NCBI GenBank assembly: GCA_026015225.1
Contig: JAOZGV010000053.1
Coordinates: 1 to 20,056, forward strand
DNA length: 20,056 nucleotides
Direction of reading: 5' to 3'
Source: Candidatus Bathyarchaeota archaeon
GTDB taxonomy: Archaea > Thermoproteota > Bathyarchaeia > 40CM-2-53-6 > RBG-13-38-9
Part shown: positions 1-6,970 of the stretch, one piece after another
How the letters are laid out: each line of letters starts with the position of its first letter
Numbering within the stretch: the first letter of the stretch is position 1
Translations under genes and position numbers: made by a program
The notes under the pieces: model-generated
Database searches by the model: none
What the model saw: only the letters and a program-made list of their open reading frames with translations
Told to the model about the DNA's origin: nothing

Positions 1-1
1 T

Positions 2-421
2 TCTAAACCATTAGGTAAAATATTTTTAATAATTGGCGTACCATTCGGCATTTATGCTATTGCGCATGGAATATATTTGTTACTTCAAACCAACTCAGAC
101 ACTTTTACCGTAATGTTATTGATATTAGCTGGAATTGCGTTATTCTCAAAACCATTAAAAAATATTAGGTGGGCGGCATTACTAGCTACATTAATGGGCG
201 TGCTTTTGACTTATGTCGTTAGCCAACTTTTTCTTGAAGTGCCATTGATAATTCTTATAATCGCTTTCATGATTATTACTTTAATGGCTTATTTACTATT
301 CAAATTTGCTGAGGATCTAATTCATGCTATAGGAATAATTCTGAATTTCCATCCCATATCAGCAATAATAGGCTCGTTATGTTTTATCAAATTATATATG
401 TTGTTGATACAAGGTGTGTGA
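2..421 (+). CDS. Polytopic membrane protein of unknown function (5' end outside window)
   Basis: The reading frame is open from base 2, so the gene is probably truncated at its 5' end by the window edge; the first possible start inside the window is a TTG at 77. About 139 residues are visible. They are nearly all hydrophobic and form about five putative membrane segments (for example IFLIIGVPFGIYAIAHGIYL at the start and VPLIILIIAFMIITLMAYLL near the middle), with short charged links such as KFAEDLIHA between the last two. I see no catalytic motif and do not recognise the family. Its TGA stop at 419-421 overlaps a GTG (418-420) that could start the downstream PIG-V-like mannosyltransferase, which suggests translational coupling and perhaps a shared role in the membrane. 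Function is unknown. Confidence 0.6.
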   Translation, partial: SKPLGKIFLIIGVPFGIYAIAHGIYLLLQTNSDTFTVMLLILAGIALFSKPLKNIRWAALLATLMGVLLTYVVSQLFLEVPLIILIIAFMIITLMAYLLFKFAEDLIHAIGIILNFHPISAIIGSLCFIKLYMLLIQGV

Positions 422-1602
422 GATCTATAGCTAAACTAATTTCTTTCGATAAAACATTTAATCTACAGAATTCTGAATTTTTTTCTAATTCTTTGAAAAA
501 AATTAGCGATCATGCTCAAGGGAAAGCACGTTTCCTAATATCAACCTTAATCGTTTTCTTCATCAAAATTTTAGCTGTATTTTTCATGTATTCTAGATTA
601 AGTATACTTGGGAATTTTTACACTCATTGGATGGCTGAATGGACAGAAATTCAACTTATTTACGATTGGTTATATCTTTTCTGTGCTTGGGATACTGGTT
701 TCTATGTTCAAATAGCTATGAATTGGTATTTTCATCCAGCCTATGCTTTTTTCCCTGCTTACCCAAGCTTAATCAGAATTTTTTCTTATGCAATCGGGGA
801 TGAATGGCTTTCAGCTACTCTATTGTCTTTTGTTTTGGGTATAGGGTGTGTACCTACATTCCAAATTTTAGCTGGGGAATATCATACAAAGAAAAATGCT
901 TTCATATCTACCATGTTAATGGCCTTTTTCCCGTACATTTTTCTTTTTACGACAATTGCGTATACAGAATCGCTTTTTTTGTTGACTACAATATTGTCAT
1001 GGTATTTGTATAAAAAAGAGAAATTAATTCAATCCTCTATCGCAGTCGCTATTGCCTCTCTCACTAAGTTATACGGTTTATTCATTATTATACCAATTTT
1101 TATTGATATTCTTCATAATCGAACTTTTAGAAAAATACCTTATTACTCATTTCCTATCCTTACATTTTTTTCATGGTTATTCTATCTCTTCAAGACAACA
1201 GGGGATTGGATGATTTTCATGAGAAGCCAATCCTACTGGATCAATCTTGGAATGGAATTCAACTGGATAAATAGCTATCTCAAACCAATATTGTCCTTTA
1301 ATATTTGGCAGATTCCAAAACCTGATTATATGCTTATCGCATTTGTTGCCTTTTTAGGTTATCTAATATTTAATACTCTAAGATTGGATTCTAAGCTTGG
1401 AATTTATTCAATATTTATGTATTTTTCGTTATTATTTTTTGGAAATTTTTACTCGATGCCTCGGTTTTTTTCTTTTATATTCCCGATATGGCTAAATTCG
1501 AAATTAAAAAATTTATTCGTTCTATTCATCATCCTTCCATTTTTTATTCTTATCAGTCTACTTATCTGGCAACATTTTCTATTAGGGCAATGGATAGCCT
1601 GA
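418..1602 (+). CDS. PIG-V-like GT-C family mannosyltransferase, integral membrane
   Basis: This is a protein of about 395 residues with many hydrophobic segments. It carries the hallmarks of the PIG-V / GPI mannosyltransferase 2-like family of dolichol-phosphate-mannose-dependent glycosyltransferases. An early loop has WDTGFYVQIAMNWY followed by AFFPAYPSL, the usual WD..Y..IA then FFPlYP pattern. A later helix has AYTESLFLLTTILSWYLYKK, and then comes ASLTKLYGLF, equivalent to the A.ltR..G element. By family analogy it would transfer a sugar from a polyprenyl-phosphate donor to a lipid or glycan acceptor on the outer membrane face; the acceptor cannot be read from sequence. Start choice is uncertain: GTG 418 gives a 4-nt GTGA overlap with the upstream stop, while ATG 379 would overlap by 43 nt. 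The residues before the first membrane helix are not family-conserved. Confidence 0.72.
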   Translation: MRSIAKLISFDKTFNLQNSEFFSNSLKKISDHAQGKARFLISTLIVFFIKILAVFFMYSRLSILGNFYTHWMAEWTEIQLIYDWLYLFCAWDTGFYVQIAMNWYFHPAYAFFPAYPSLIRIFSYAIGDEWLSATLLSFVLGIGCVPTFQILAGEYHTKKNAFISTMLMAFFPYIFLFTTIAYTESLFLLTTILSWYLYKKEKLIQSSIAVAIASLTKLYGLFIIIPIFIDILHNRTFRKIPYYSFPILTFFSWLFYLFKTTGDWMIFMRSQSYWINLGMEFNWINSYLKPILSFNIWQIPKPDYMLIAFVAFLGYLIFNTLRLDSKLGIYSIFMYFSLLFFGNFYSMPRFFSFIFPIWLNSKLKNLFVLFIILPFFILISLLIWQHFLLGQWIA

Positions 1603-1620
1603 ATATGAGTATGTAAAAGA

Positions 1621-1645
1621 TATAAGAGACATTTCTCTCATTATA
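1621..1645. repeat. Short imperfect inverted repeat after the mannosyltransferase gene
   Basis: AGAGA (1625-1629) and TCTCT (1634-1638) pair around a CATT loop. Outer TATAA (1621-1625) and TTATA (1641-1645) could extend the arm, with a small bulge. No T-run follows, so it is a weak terminator candidate at best. It lies in the 140-nt spacer separating the membrane-protein pair from the rpoD operon. The spacer otherwise holds only the presumed rpoD promoter. Confidence 0.25.
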
Positions 1646-1710
1646 ACGCTGTATATTCGAAATTAACCAAATACTTAATAAGATAAGATACGTCATATGG
1701 AAAACGCCAT

Positions 1711-1720
1711 TTTAAATATT
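1711..1720 (+). promoter_or_regulatory. Candidate TATA box for the rpoD-ribosomal operon
   Basis: TTTAAATATT lies about 25-30 nt before the ATG of rpoD in the only sizeable spacer upstream of this operon. A GAGGT Shine-Dalgarno candidate (1726-1730) sits 12 nt before the ATG. A TATA box at this position would start transcription close to the ATG and leave that motif out of the mRNA, so either this box or the ribosome site is not the one used. The call rests on position and composition only. Confidence 0.3.
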
Positions 1721-1742
1721 TAGATGAGGTTTTATCAAAGAA

Positions 1743-2555
1743 ATGAAGATCACGATTCTTGAACAAAATGGAAATTCCTTACGTTTCGTACTTAGTGGTG
1801 TTTCTGCTCCTTTTGCAAATGCGATTAGAAGAATAATTATGGCTGAAGTTCCAACCATGGCAATTGATGATGTCATGATGTTTGAAAACACCTCTGCTAT
1901 GTTTGATGAGATGATAACTCATCGTCTTGGTTTAGTGCCACTAACAACTGATTTAGATACTTACCTTTTGCCTGAAGAATGTGATTGTGAAAGCGAATTT
2001 GGATGCAATAATTGTAGGGTATCTTTCACTCTTGATGTGAAAGCAGAAGCAGAATTAAAGATGGTTTATTCCGGTGATCTAATACCTGAGAATGCTGATG
2101 TAAGTCCAGCTGTTAAAAAAATTCCAATAGTGAGATTGGCTAACAATCAAAGGTTGAAATTGGAGGCTTATGCAAGACTAGGGAAAGGTTTAGAGCATGC
2201 TAAATGGCAGCCAGTTTCTGCATCTACTTATAAATTTATGCCAATTGTTGAGATCGATACTAAAAAGTGCGACGGATGTGGAGATTGTGTCAAATACTGT
2301 CCAAAAAATGTATTCTCTATAGAGAAATTGAAACCTGTGGTTCAAAATGAAATTAATTGCACGCTTTGTATGGAATGTATTAGACATTGTCCAATAGAGC
2401 CTTCTCCAATAAAAATTTCACATGATAAAAAGACCTTTATTTTTTATATCGAATCAACAGGTTCAATGCCAGCTAGCAAATTGGTAAAAGAAGCTGTAAA
2501 AATATTAGAAAGAAAAACTCAATCTGTAATCGAACAATATAAAAAAGTAAAATAG
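1743..2555 (+). CDS. rpoD: DNA-directed RNA polymerase subunit D (Rpb3/AC40 homologue) with two 4Fe-4S motifs
   Basis: The 270-residue protein heterodimerises with subunit L as the archaeal counterpart of the bacterial alpha dimer and starts RNA polymerase assembly. The N-terminal dimerisation domain has FANAIRRIIMAEVPTMAIDDV (about 24-44) and HRLGLVPL (60-67). A Zn-loop-like cluster with C80, C82, C88 and C91 resembles that of eukaryotic Rpb3. A ferredoxin-like insert carries two complete motifs, C176-x2-C179-x2-C182-x3-C186-P and C206-x2-C209-x2-C212-x3-C216-P, enough for two 4Fe-4S clusters. Many archaeal D subunits keep only one cluster or none. The ATG is preceded by GAGGT at a 12-nt spacing. 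It heads an operon running through uL13, uS9 and RpoN, the usual archaeal order. Confidence 0.97.
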   Translation: MKITILEQNGNSLRFVLSGVSAPFANAIRRIIMAEVPTMAIDDVMMFENTSAMFDEMITHRLGLVPLTTDLDTYLLPEECDCESEFGCNNCRVSFTLDVKAEAELKMVYSGDLIPENADVSPAVKKIPIVRLANNQRLKLEAYARLGKGLEHAKWQPVSASTYKFMPIVEIDTKKCDGCGDCVKYCPKNVFSIEKLKPVVQNEINCTLCMECIRHCPIEPSPIKISHDKKTFIFYIESTGSMPASKLVKEAVKILERKTQSVIEQYKKVK

Positions 2556-2565
2556 TTGGGGAAAA

Positions 2566-2925
2566 ATGAAAGTAGGAACTACCAATCCAGAAGCCCGGAA
2601 TCTAATTAATTTTCTTCATGTACAGGCTCGTACAAACAAAACAAAAATCTGGAAAAGTGTAGCGAATTATCTGTCAAAAACTAAGCGTTCAAGAATTGCA
2701 GTTAATGTTGGAAAACTGGTAAGATTGACCTCTGATGGAGAGACTGTGGTTGTTCCTGGAAAAGTATTGGGATCTGGATTAATAGATCACAAACTTTTCG
2801 TAGCTGCATCCAATTTTTCCCCTAAAGCAAGAAACAAAATAGAGGCTGCAGGAGGAAAATGCATAGGTCTTTACGAGCTTGTTAAAAAAAATCCTAAAGG
2901 CTCAAATATTAAAATGATAAGGTGA
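2566..2925 (+). CDS. rpl18e: Large ribosomal subunit protein eL18 (L18e)
   Basis: This 119-residue protein is the archaeal/eukaryotic-specific 50S protein eL18, homologous in fold to bacterial L15. It opens with TNPEARNLINFLHVQAR, followed by a basic WKSVANYLSKTKRSRIAVNV segment. The central VPGKVLGSGLIDHKLFVAA and C-terminal FSPKARNKIEAAGGKCIGLY are family signatures, and the length is normal. It starts with ATG 10 nt after the rpoD stop, with a GGGG-type ribosome site just before it. Its TGA stop lies inside the AGGTGAT element that serves the next gene, uL13. Confidence 0.96.
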   Translation: MKVGTTNPEARNLINFLHVQARTNKTKIWKSVANYLSKTKRSRIAVNVGKLVRLTSDGETVVVPGKVLGSGLIDHKLFVAASNFSPKARNKIEAAGGKCIGLYELVKKNPKGSNIKMIR

Positions 2926-2929
2926 TTCT

Positions 2930-3364
2930 TTGTCAGCAAAACCCATAATCATTGATGCTTCTGGTCTTATTTTGGGAAGATTGGCTAGCTATGTAGCTAA
3001 ATACTCTCTTGAAGGTCGCGAAATTGTAATAATTAACGCTGAAAAAGCGGTTATTTCGGGAAAAAGGAAAAGTATAGTCCAAGAAGCCAAGAATATATTA
3101 AGAACTAGGACATTAGGTTCACAGGATAAGGCACCAACACATCCCAGAAGGGCTGACCTATACGTAAGGCGTGTGATAAGAGGCATGCTGCCTAGGAGGA
3201 AATCTACCGGAGCAGATGCATTTAAAAGAATAAAAGTTTATATTGACGTCCCCGAAGAGTTCGCCAACAAGCCAACTTTGAAAATATTAGAGGCTGAATC
3301 ATCAAGACTTAAGAATAAATATATTGCTGTGGAAGATTTATCATCAGAAATTGGAAAGATGTGA
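2930..3364 (+). CDS. rpl13: Large ribosomal subunit protein uL13
   Basis: The 144-residue 50S protein begins with the archaeal pattern IIIDASGLILGRLASYVAK and contains VIINAEKAVISGKRKS. A conserved PRRADLYVRRVIRGMLPRRKS region (about 64-91) follows, then GADAFKRIKVYIDVP. The start is TTG at 2930, preceded by AGGTGAT (2920-2926), in which the TGA is also the eL18 stop codon. The C-terminal tail, after the family core, ends at a TGA placed just before the uS9 start. uL13 and uS9 are adjacent in nearly all archaea and bacteria, which supports both calls. Confidence 0.96.
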   Translation: MSAKPIIIDASGLILGRLASYVAKYSLEGREIVIINAEKAVISGKRKSIVQEAKNILRTRTLGSQDKAPTHPRRADLYVRRVIRGMLPRRKSTGADAFKRIKVYIDVPEEFANKPTLKILEAESSRLKNKYIAVEDLSSEIGKM

Positions 3365-3371
3365 TGATTAT

Positions 3372-3782
3372 TTGAGTGAAAGAAAAAGATTGATTATAGT
3401 TTCTGGAAAACGTAAAACTGCAATAGCAAAAGCAGTTGTAAAGCCTGGCGTAGGTAAGGTAACTGTAAATGGATATCCAATTGAGGCAATCCATCCCGAA
3501 ATCGCAAGAGAAAAAATTAAGGAACCGCTCTTATTAGCAGGTGATAAGGTAAGAACTATGGATATAAAGATCAAAGTCGATGGAGGGGGCTTTATGAGTC
3601 AAGCCGAAGCTGTAAGGATGGCGCTTGTAAGGGGTTTGGTCAAATGGACTAGAAGTGCGCAATTAACGCGCTTATTTTCTCAGTATGAAAGAACTATGTT
3701 GGCAGGAGACCCCAGAAGAAGCGAGTCTAAAAAATTCGGTGGACCAGGTCCTAGGAGAAGAAAACAGAAATCTTATCGATAA
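3372..3782 (+). CDS. rps9: Small ribosomal subunit protein uS9
   Basis: The 136-residue 30S protein has the hallmark SGKRKTAIAKAVVKPGVGKV near its N terminus and GGGFMSQAEAVRMALVRGLV in the middle. It ends in the basic tail PGPRRRKQKSYR, where the terminal arginine reaches the P-site tRNA in ribosomes. The TTG at 3372 is chosen as start. It gives the short Ser-Glu-Arg-Lys leader expected of archaeal uS9, and it follows GTGATGAT, which contains the uL13 stop. An ATG at 3324 would add 16 residues, overlap uL13, and have no counterpart in the family. Confidence 0.95.
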   Translation: MSERKRLIIVSGKRKTAIAKAVVKPGVGKVTVNGYPIEAIHPEIAREKIKEPLLLAGDKVRTMDIKIKVDGGGFMSQAEAVRMALVRGLVKWTRSAQLTRLFSQYERTMLAGDPRRSESKKFGGPGPRRRKQKSYR

Positions 3783-3808
3783 AATTTTAATTTTAGTAGG
3801 TTTTTAAA

Positions 3809-4033
3809 TTGATGATTCCTGTACGGTGTTTCACATGTGGAAAAGTAATAGGGGATAAATGGGAAGCGTTTAAAAAAAGAGTATCTGAAGGTGAAGAGAC
3901 CAAAAAAGTACTTGACGATCTTAGCATTGAGAGATATTGTTGTCGCAGGATTTTCATATCACATGTTGAAGTTATGGAAGAGTTGCTTAAGTATGTGAAA
4001 AATTCAAAAAATACAAAAAACATGATTACGTGA
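3809..4033 (+). CDS. rpoN: DNA-directed RNA polymerase subunit N (Rpb10 homologue)
   Basis: This small zinc-bundle subunit supports the D-L platform in the polymerase core. Its opening, IPVRCFTCGKVIGDKWEAF, is diagnostic. The ligands are the CxxC (C7, C10) and the adjacent CC pair (C44, C45) in ERYCCRRIFISHVEV. The length (about 74 residues) is slightly over the usual 55-70 because of a lysine/asparagine-rich tail. The start is either TTG 3809 or ATG 3812, with GTAGGT about 8-11 nt upstream. Unlike many archaeal clusters, no rpoK follows; enolase begins 9 nt after the stop. Confidence 0.95.
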   Translation: MMIPVRCFTCGKVIGDKWEAFKKRVSEGEETKKVLDDLSIERYCCRRIFISHVEVMEELLKYVKNSKNTKNMIT

Positions 4034-4042
4034 GGTCTGTAT

Positions 4043-5296
4043 TTGGATTCTAGATCGGTCATAGAAAACATCAAAGCTAGAAAAATTTTTGATAGTAGGG
4101 GAAACGACGCTATTGAGGTAGACATCATCACCAAGGGTGGATTTGGAAGATTCTCTCCACCATCTGGTGCAAGTACTGGCCGATGGGAGGTTCAAGCTTA
4201 TCCAAATGATAGCGTTGATGAGGCTATAAAAATAACAAAGGAACGAATAAAACCAGAGATGATTGGTATGAATGTTGATGACCAAGAGAATATTGATTCA
4301 TTTTTACACGATATTGATGGAACAAAAAAATTTATTAAAATAGGTGGAAACACCGCACTTGCGATTTCAATATCCTCAGCTGTAGCAGCGGCCTCATCTA
4401 AAAACATACCTCTTTTTCAACACTTATCTGATAATGAGAAAATAATATTACCACATCCGCTTGGAAACATTCTCGGTGGAGGAATGCATGCAAAAGGAGA
4501 AAAGACAGACATCCAGGAATTTCTGTCTTTACCCCTGAAAGCAGATACATTCTTAGATGCAGCAAAAGCAAATATCGAAATGCATCAAATTTTAGCTGAA
4601 ATAATTCTGAGTAAAGGAGATGCAATAAGTGGAAAAGGAGATGAAGGAGCATGGATTTCAGGCCTAGATACATTGGAGGCCCTAGAAAGAATTGATGAGG
4701 CACGGAGCAGAGTTGAAGAAACTCTGGATGTAACAATTGGAATTGGCTTAGATATGGCTGCATCGACCCTATGGAATGAAAAAGAAAACCGATATATCTA
4801 CAAAAAAGATGGAAAAAAACTTGATTCTGGCCAGCAGATAGATTTTGTCTTATCCCTCATAAATAATTTTGGCCTGATTTATGTCGAGGATCCAGTTCAT
4901 GAAGAGGATTTCGAATCATTTGCTGAGTTGAGTAAGAAAAATTCAAGTACATTATTATGTGGTGATGATCTATTCACCACTAATATTGATAGACTAAATA
5001 AAGGTATAGAATTGTCTGCAGGTAACTCGATAATAATAAAACCAAATCAAGTTGGGACTCTTAGCGACACTTTTACCACAGTAAAAAGAGCCCACTCATC
5101 AGGATACACAACTATAACCTCTCATAGATCAGGAGAAACATGCGAATCTTTAATTACTCACCTTTCAATAGCATTCAATTCCCCCATCGTAAAGACTGGA
5201 GTTATGGGTGGAGAAAGAGTCGGAAAAATAAATGAATTAATTAGGATCGAAGATATTTTTTATGAGAAAGCCATGTTGGCTGACGTCAGCATTTAG
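4043..5296 (+). CDS. eno: Enolase (phosphopyruvate hydratase)
   Basis: The 417-residue glycolytic/gluconeogenic enzyme interconverts 2-phosphoglycerate and phosphoenolpyruvate in the cytosol. Active-site elements are in order. The mobile loop is SGASTGRWE (41-49). The substrate His is H149 in GGGMHAKGEK, and QEF holds E159. The catalytic Glu is E201 in GDEGAW. Mg ligands are D237, E282 (YVEDP) and D308 (CGDDLFTT). The catalytic Lys is K333 in IIKPNQVGT, with H361-R362-S363 in SHRSGET and K384 in VKTG. All catalytic residues are present. It starts at TTG 4043 after TGAGGT, whose TGA is the rpoN stop. Enolase in this ribosomal-RNAP string is a common archaeal arrangement. Confidence 0.96.
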   Translation: MDSRSVIENIKARKIFDSRGNDAIEVDIITKGGFGRFSPPSGASTGRWEVQAYPNDSVDEAIKITKERIKPEMIGMNVDDQENIDSFLHDIDGTKKFIKIGGNTALAISISSAVAAASSKNIPLFQHLSDNEKIILPHPLGNILGGGMHAKGEKTDIQEFLSLPLKADTFLDAAKANIEMHQILAEIILSKGDAISGKGDEGAWISGLDTLEALERIDEARSRVEETLDVTIGIGLDMAASTLWNEKENRYIYKKDGKKLDSGQQIDFVLSLINNFGLIYVEDPVHEEDFESFAELSKKNSSTLLCGDDLFTTNIDRLNKGIELSAGNSIIIKPNQVGTLSDTFTTVKRAHSSGYTTITSHRSGETCESLITHLSIAFNSPIVKTGVMGGERVGKINELIRIEDIFYEKAMLADVSI

Positions 5297-5307
5297 GTGA
5301 TATTATA

Positions 5308-5967
5308 GTGAGTTATGAAAGAGACGAAACACAAAATACTGATAATCTGCTATTACCATTAGAAGAATTACTAGCGGCAGGCCTCCATATAGGAACAAGA
5401 ATAAAGACAGAGAGCATGGAAGAATATATATATCGAGTAAGGCCTGATGGTTTATTTATTCTAAATGTAGGAAAAACAAATGAGAGAATCTCTCTTGCGG
5501 CTAAATTTATAAGTCGATTTGAACCTTCTGAGATAATTGTAATATCGTCAAGACTATACGGCAGAACACCTGTTCAAAAATTTTGCCAAGTAATTAGGGC
5601 TATCCCTATTGTGGGGAGATTTCTTCCAGGACTAATATCTAATCCTTCACAACCAAAACATGTCGAACCTCAGTTAGTTGTAGTTACTGACCCTAGAGCT
5701 GATAAGCAGGCCATGGAAGAAGCCTCTATAGTCGGCATACCTGTTGTAGCTTTATGTGATACAGATAATATTTTTAGTTATGTGGATCTGGCTATACCTA
5801 TTAATAATAAAGGAAGAAGAGCATTAGCGATGGCTTATTGGCTTCTATCTAGACAAGTTCTCAGAGAGCGAAAGGAGATTCCAGTCGATAGCGACATTCA
5901 ATTGAGCATAGATGATTTTGAAACAAAATTAAAGATCGCTTCGCATAAGACGGACGATGAAATTTGA
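5308..5967 (+). CDS. rps2: Small ribosomal subunit protein uS2
   Basis: The 219-residue 30S protein has the archaeal uS2 pattern. LLAAGLHIGTRIKTESMEEY comes near residue 20, then YRVRPDGLFILNVGKTNERI. RFLPGLISNP lies mid-protein, and VVVTDPRADKQAMEEA then IVGIPVVALCDTDN follow. It ends in the GRRALAMAYWLLSRQVLRER helix. The GTG start at 5308 is preceded by GGTGAT (5296-5301), which abuts the enolase TAG. Its TGA stop overlaps the TTG start of MEMO by 4 nt (TTGA at 5964-5967), so the two are probably translationally coupled. Confidence 0.96.
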   Translation: MSYERDETQNTDNLLLPLEELLAAGLHIGTRIKTESMEEYIYRVRPDGLFILNVGKTNERISLAAKFISRFEPSEIIVISSRLYGRTPVQKFCQVIRAIPIVGRFLPGLISNPSQPKHVEPQLVVVTDPRADKQAMEEASIVGIPVVALCDTDNIFSYVDLAIPINNKGRRALAMAYWLLSRQVLRERKEIPVDSDIQLSIDDFETKLKIASHKTDDEI

Positions 5968-6812
5968 GCATCAGGAGACCATGTCAAGCAGGATCATTTT
6001 ATTCCGGTAAGACATCCTCTTTAAAAAAAGAAATTGAAGAATGCTTTCTAAATGAGCTCGGTCCTGAAAAAATTCCAAAACCGTCTCATAATGCCTTAAC
6101 CTCAGTTGTAGGTCTAGTTGCTCCACATGCTGGATATATGTATTCAGGCTCAATTGCCACTCATTCATATTTTGCGTTAGCAATGGATGGAACTCCGGAT
6201 TGCGCTATAATAATTGGTCCTAATCATACAGGTCTGGGTAGTGGAGTTTCAATAATGGATAAAGGGATCTGGGTTACTCCCCTGGGAGAAATATCGATAG
6301 ATGCTAATATTGCTAATCAAATATGTAAAAATTATGATTTAATAGATATTGATGAAAAGGCTCACCAGTATGAGCACTCAATAGAAGTTCAAATTCCATT
6401 TCTACAATATTTATATGGTAAGAAATTGCAGTTTGTTCCCATTTGCATGATGATGCAAGATTTGGAAACAAGTGTTGAACTGGGTAAAGCAATAGCAAGA
6501 TCAATTTATAATAAAAACATTATAGTTATTGCATCTTCAGATATGACTCATTATGAATCAGGTCAATTAGCTAGTGGAAAAGATAAGAAAGCGATTAATG
6601 CAATCCTAAAATTTGATGAAACAGAATTATTCAAAATCGTAGAATCTGAAAGAATATCTATGTGTGGATATGGCCCTATCATCTCAGCAATCACTTGTTC
6701 AAAGAAGCTTGGTGCATCAAAAGCTGAATTACTGTCCTATAAAACAAGTGGAGATGTTACTGGGGACCACTCATCTGTGGTTGGTTATGCTTCAATCATC
6801 TTTAAAAGATAA
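5964..6812 (+). CDS. MEMO1 family protein, metal-ligand set intact
   Basis: The 282-residue protein belongs to the MEMO family, structurally related to class III extradiol dioxygenases; no archaeal member has a proven reaction that I know of. Visible motifs are RRPCQAGSFYSG at the N terminus, APHAGYMYSG (53-62), GPNHTG (85-90), EHSIEVQIPFLQYL (137-150), SSDMTHYESG (191-200) and CGYGPI (234-239). H55, H88 and C234 match by position the His/His/Cys residues that bind metal in human MEMO1, so a metal-dependent redox role is possible. It overlaps rps2 by 4 nt and comes just before mevalonate kinase, a neighbourhood often seen in archaea. Function is otherwise unknown. Confidence 0.92.
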   Translation: MSIRRPCQAGSFYSGKTSSLKKEIEECFLNELGPEKIPKPSHNALTSVVGLVAPHAGYMYSGSIATHSYFALAMDGTPDCAIIIGPNHTGLGSGVSIMDKGIWVTPLGEISIDANIANQICKNYDLIDIDEKAHQYEHSIEVQIPFLQYLYGKKLQFVPICMMMQDLETSVELGKAIARSIYNKNIIVIASSDMTHYESGQLASGKDKKAINAILKFDETELFKIVESERISMCGYGPIISAITCSKKLGASKAELLSYKTSGDVTGDHSSVVGYASIIFKR

Positions 6813-6852
6813 TGTTAGATCTCAAATTGGATATAATTCAAGAGAGAGCATT

Positions 6853-6888
6853 AACCGATCAAATACGACTCTTTCTAAATAATCGGTT
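6853..6888. repeat. 7-bp inverted repeat in the memo-mvk spacer
   Basis: AACCGAT (6853-6859) and ATCGGTT (6882-6888) are exact reverse complements separated by 22 nt. They lie in the 158-nt spacer between MEMO and mevalonate kinase. This could be an operator or a weak RNA stem, but a repeat of this size can arise by chance. The spacer holds no gene; the short frame crossing it is a continuation from inside MEMO in another frame. Confidence 0.25.
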
Positions 6889-6918
6889 TGACCTCATAAA
6901 ACCAATACTTACTCTCAC

Positions 6919-6950
6919 CATAAATTTTTAGCAATCTTTTTACTATAAAA
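6919..6950 (+). promoter_or_regulatory. Candidate TATA elements for the isoprenoid gene block
   Basis: Two A/T-rich boxes fit: CATAAATTTTTA (about 6919-6930) and CTATAAAA (about 6943-6950). The first would allow a short leader that includes the GATTGTGAT ribosome-site candidate just before the TTG at 6971. The second would give a nearly leaderless transcript. This is the likely start of transcription for mvk and the genes after it. Confidence 0.3.
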
Positions 6951-6970
6951 CTCTTTGAAGGGATTGTGAT

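Noticed and set aside
2..421. DUF373 C-terminal domain as identity of the first membrane protein
   Set aside because: Only general hydrophobicity and multiple helices agree; no specific motif supports it.
1651..1670. TTCGAAAT, resembling a tRNA T-loop, in the spacer before rpoD
   Set aside because: No matching T-stem, anticodon arm or acceptor pairing could be found around it, so it is not a tRNA.
3324..3371. Longer N terminus for uS9 starting at ATG 3324
   Set aside because: It lies inside uL13, has no family counterpart, and TTG 3372 has a proper ribosome site and matches known uS9 N termini.
4398..4763. 121-codon minus-strand frame inside enolase, rich in Leu and His
   Set aside because: Composition is what an antisense reading of an AT-rich gene gives; enolase is unmistakable on the other strand.
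6664..6882. 72-codon plus-strand frame covering the end of MEMO and part of the spacer
   Set aside because: Most of it is a shifted reading of the MEMO coding sequence; no family resemblance and no ribosome site.
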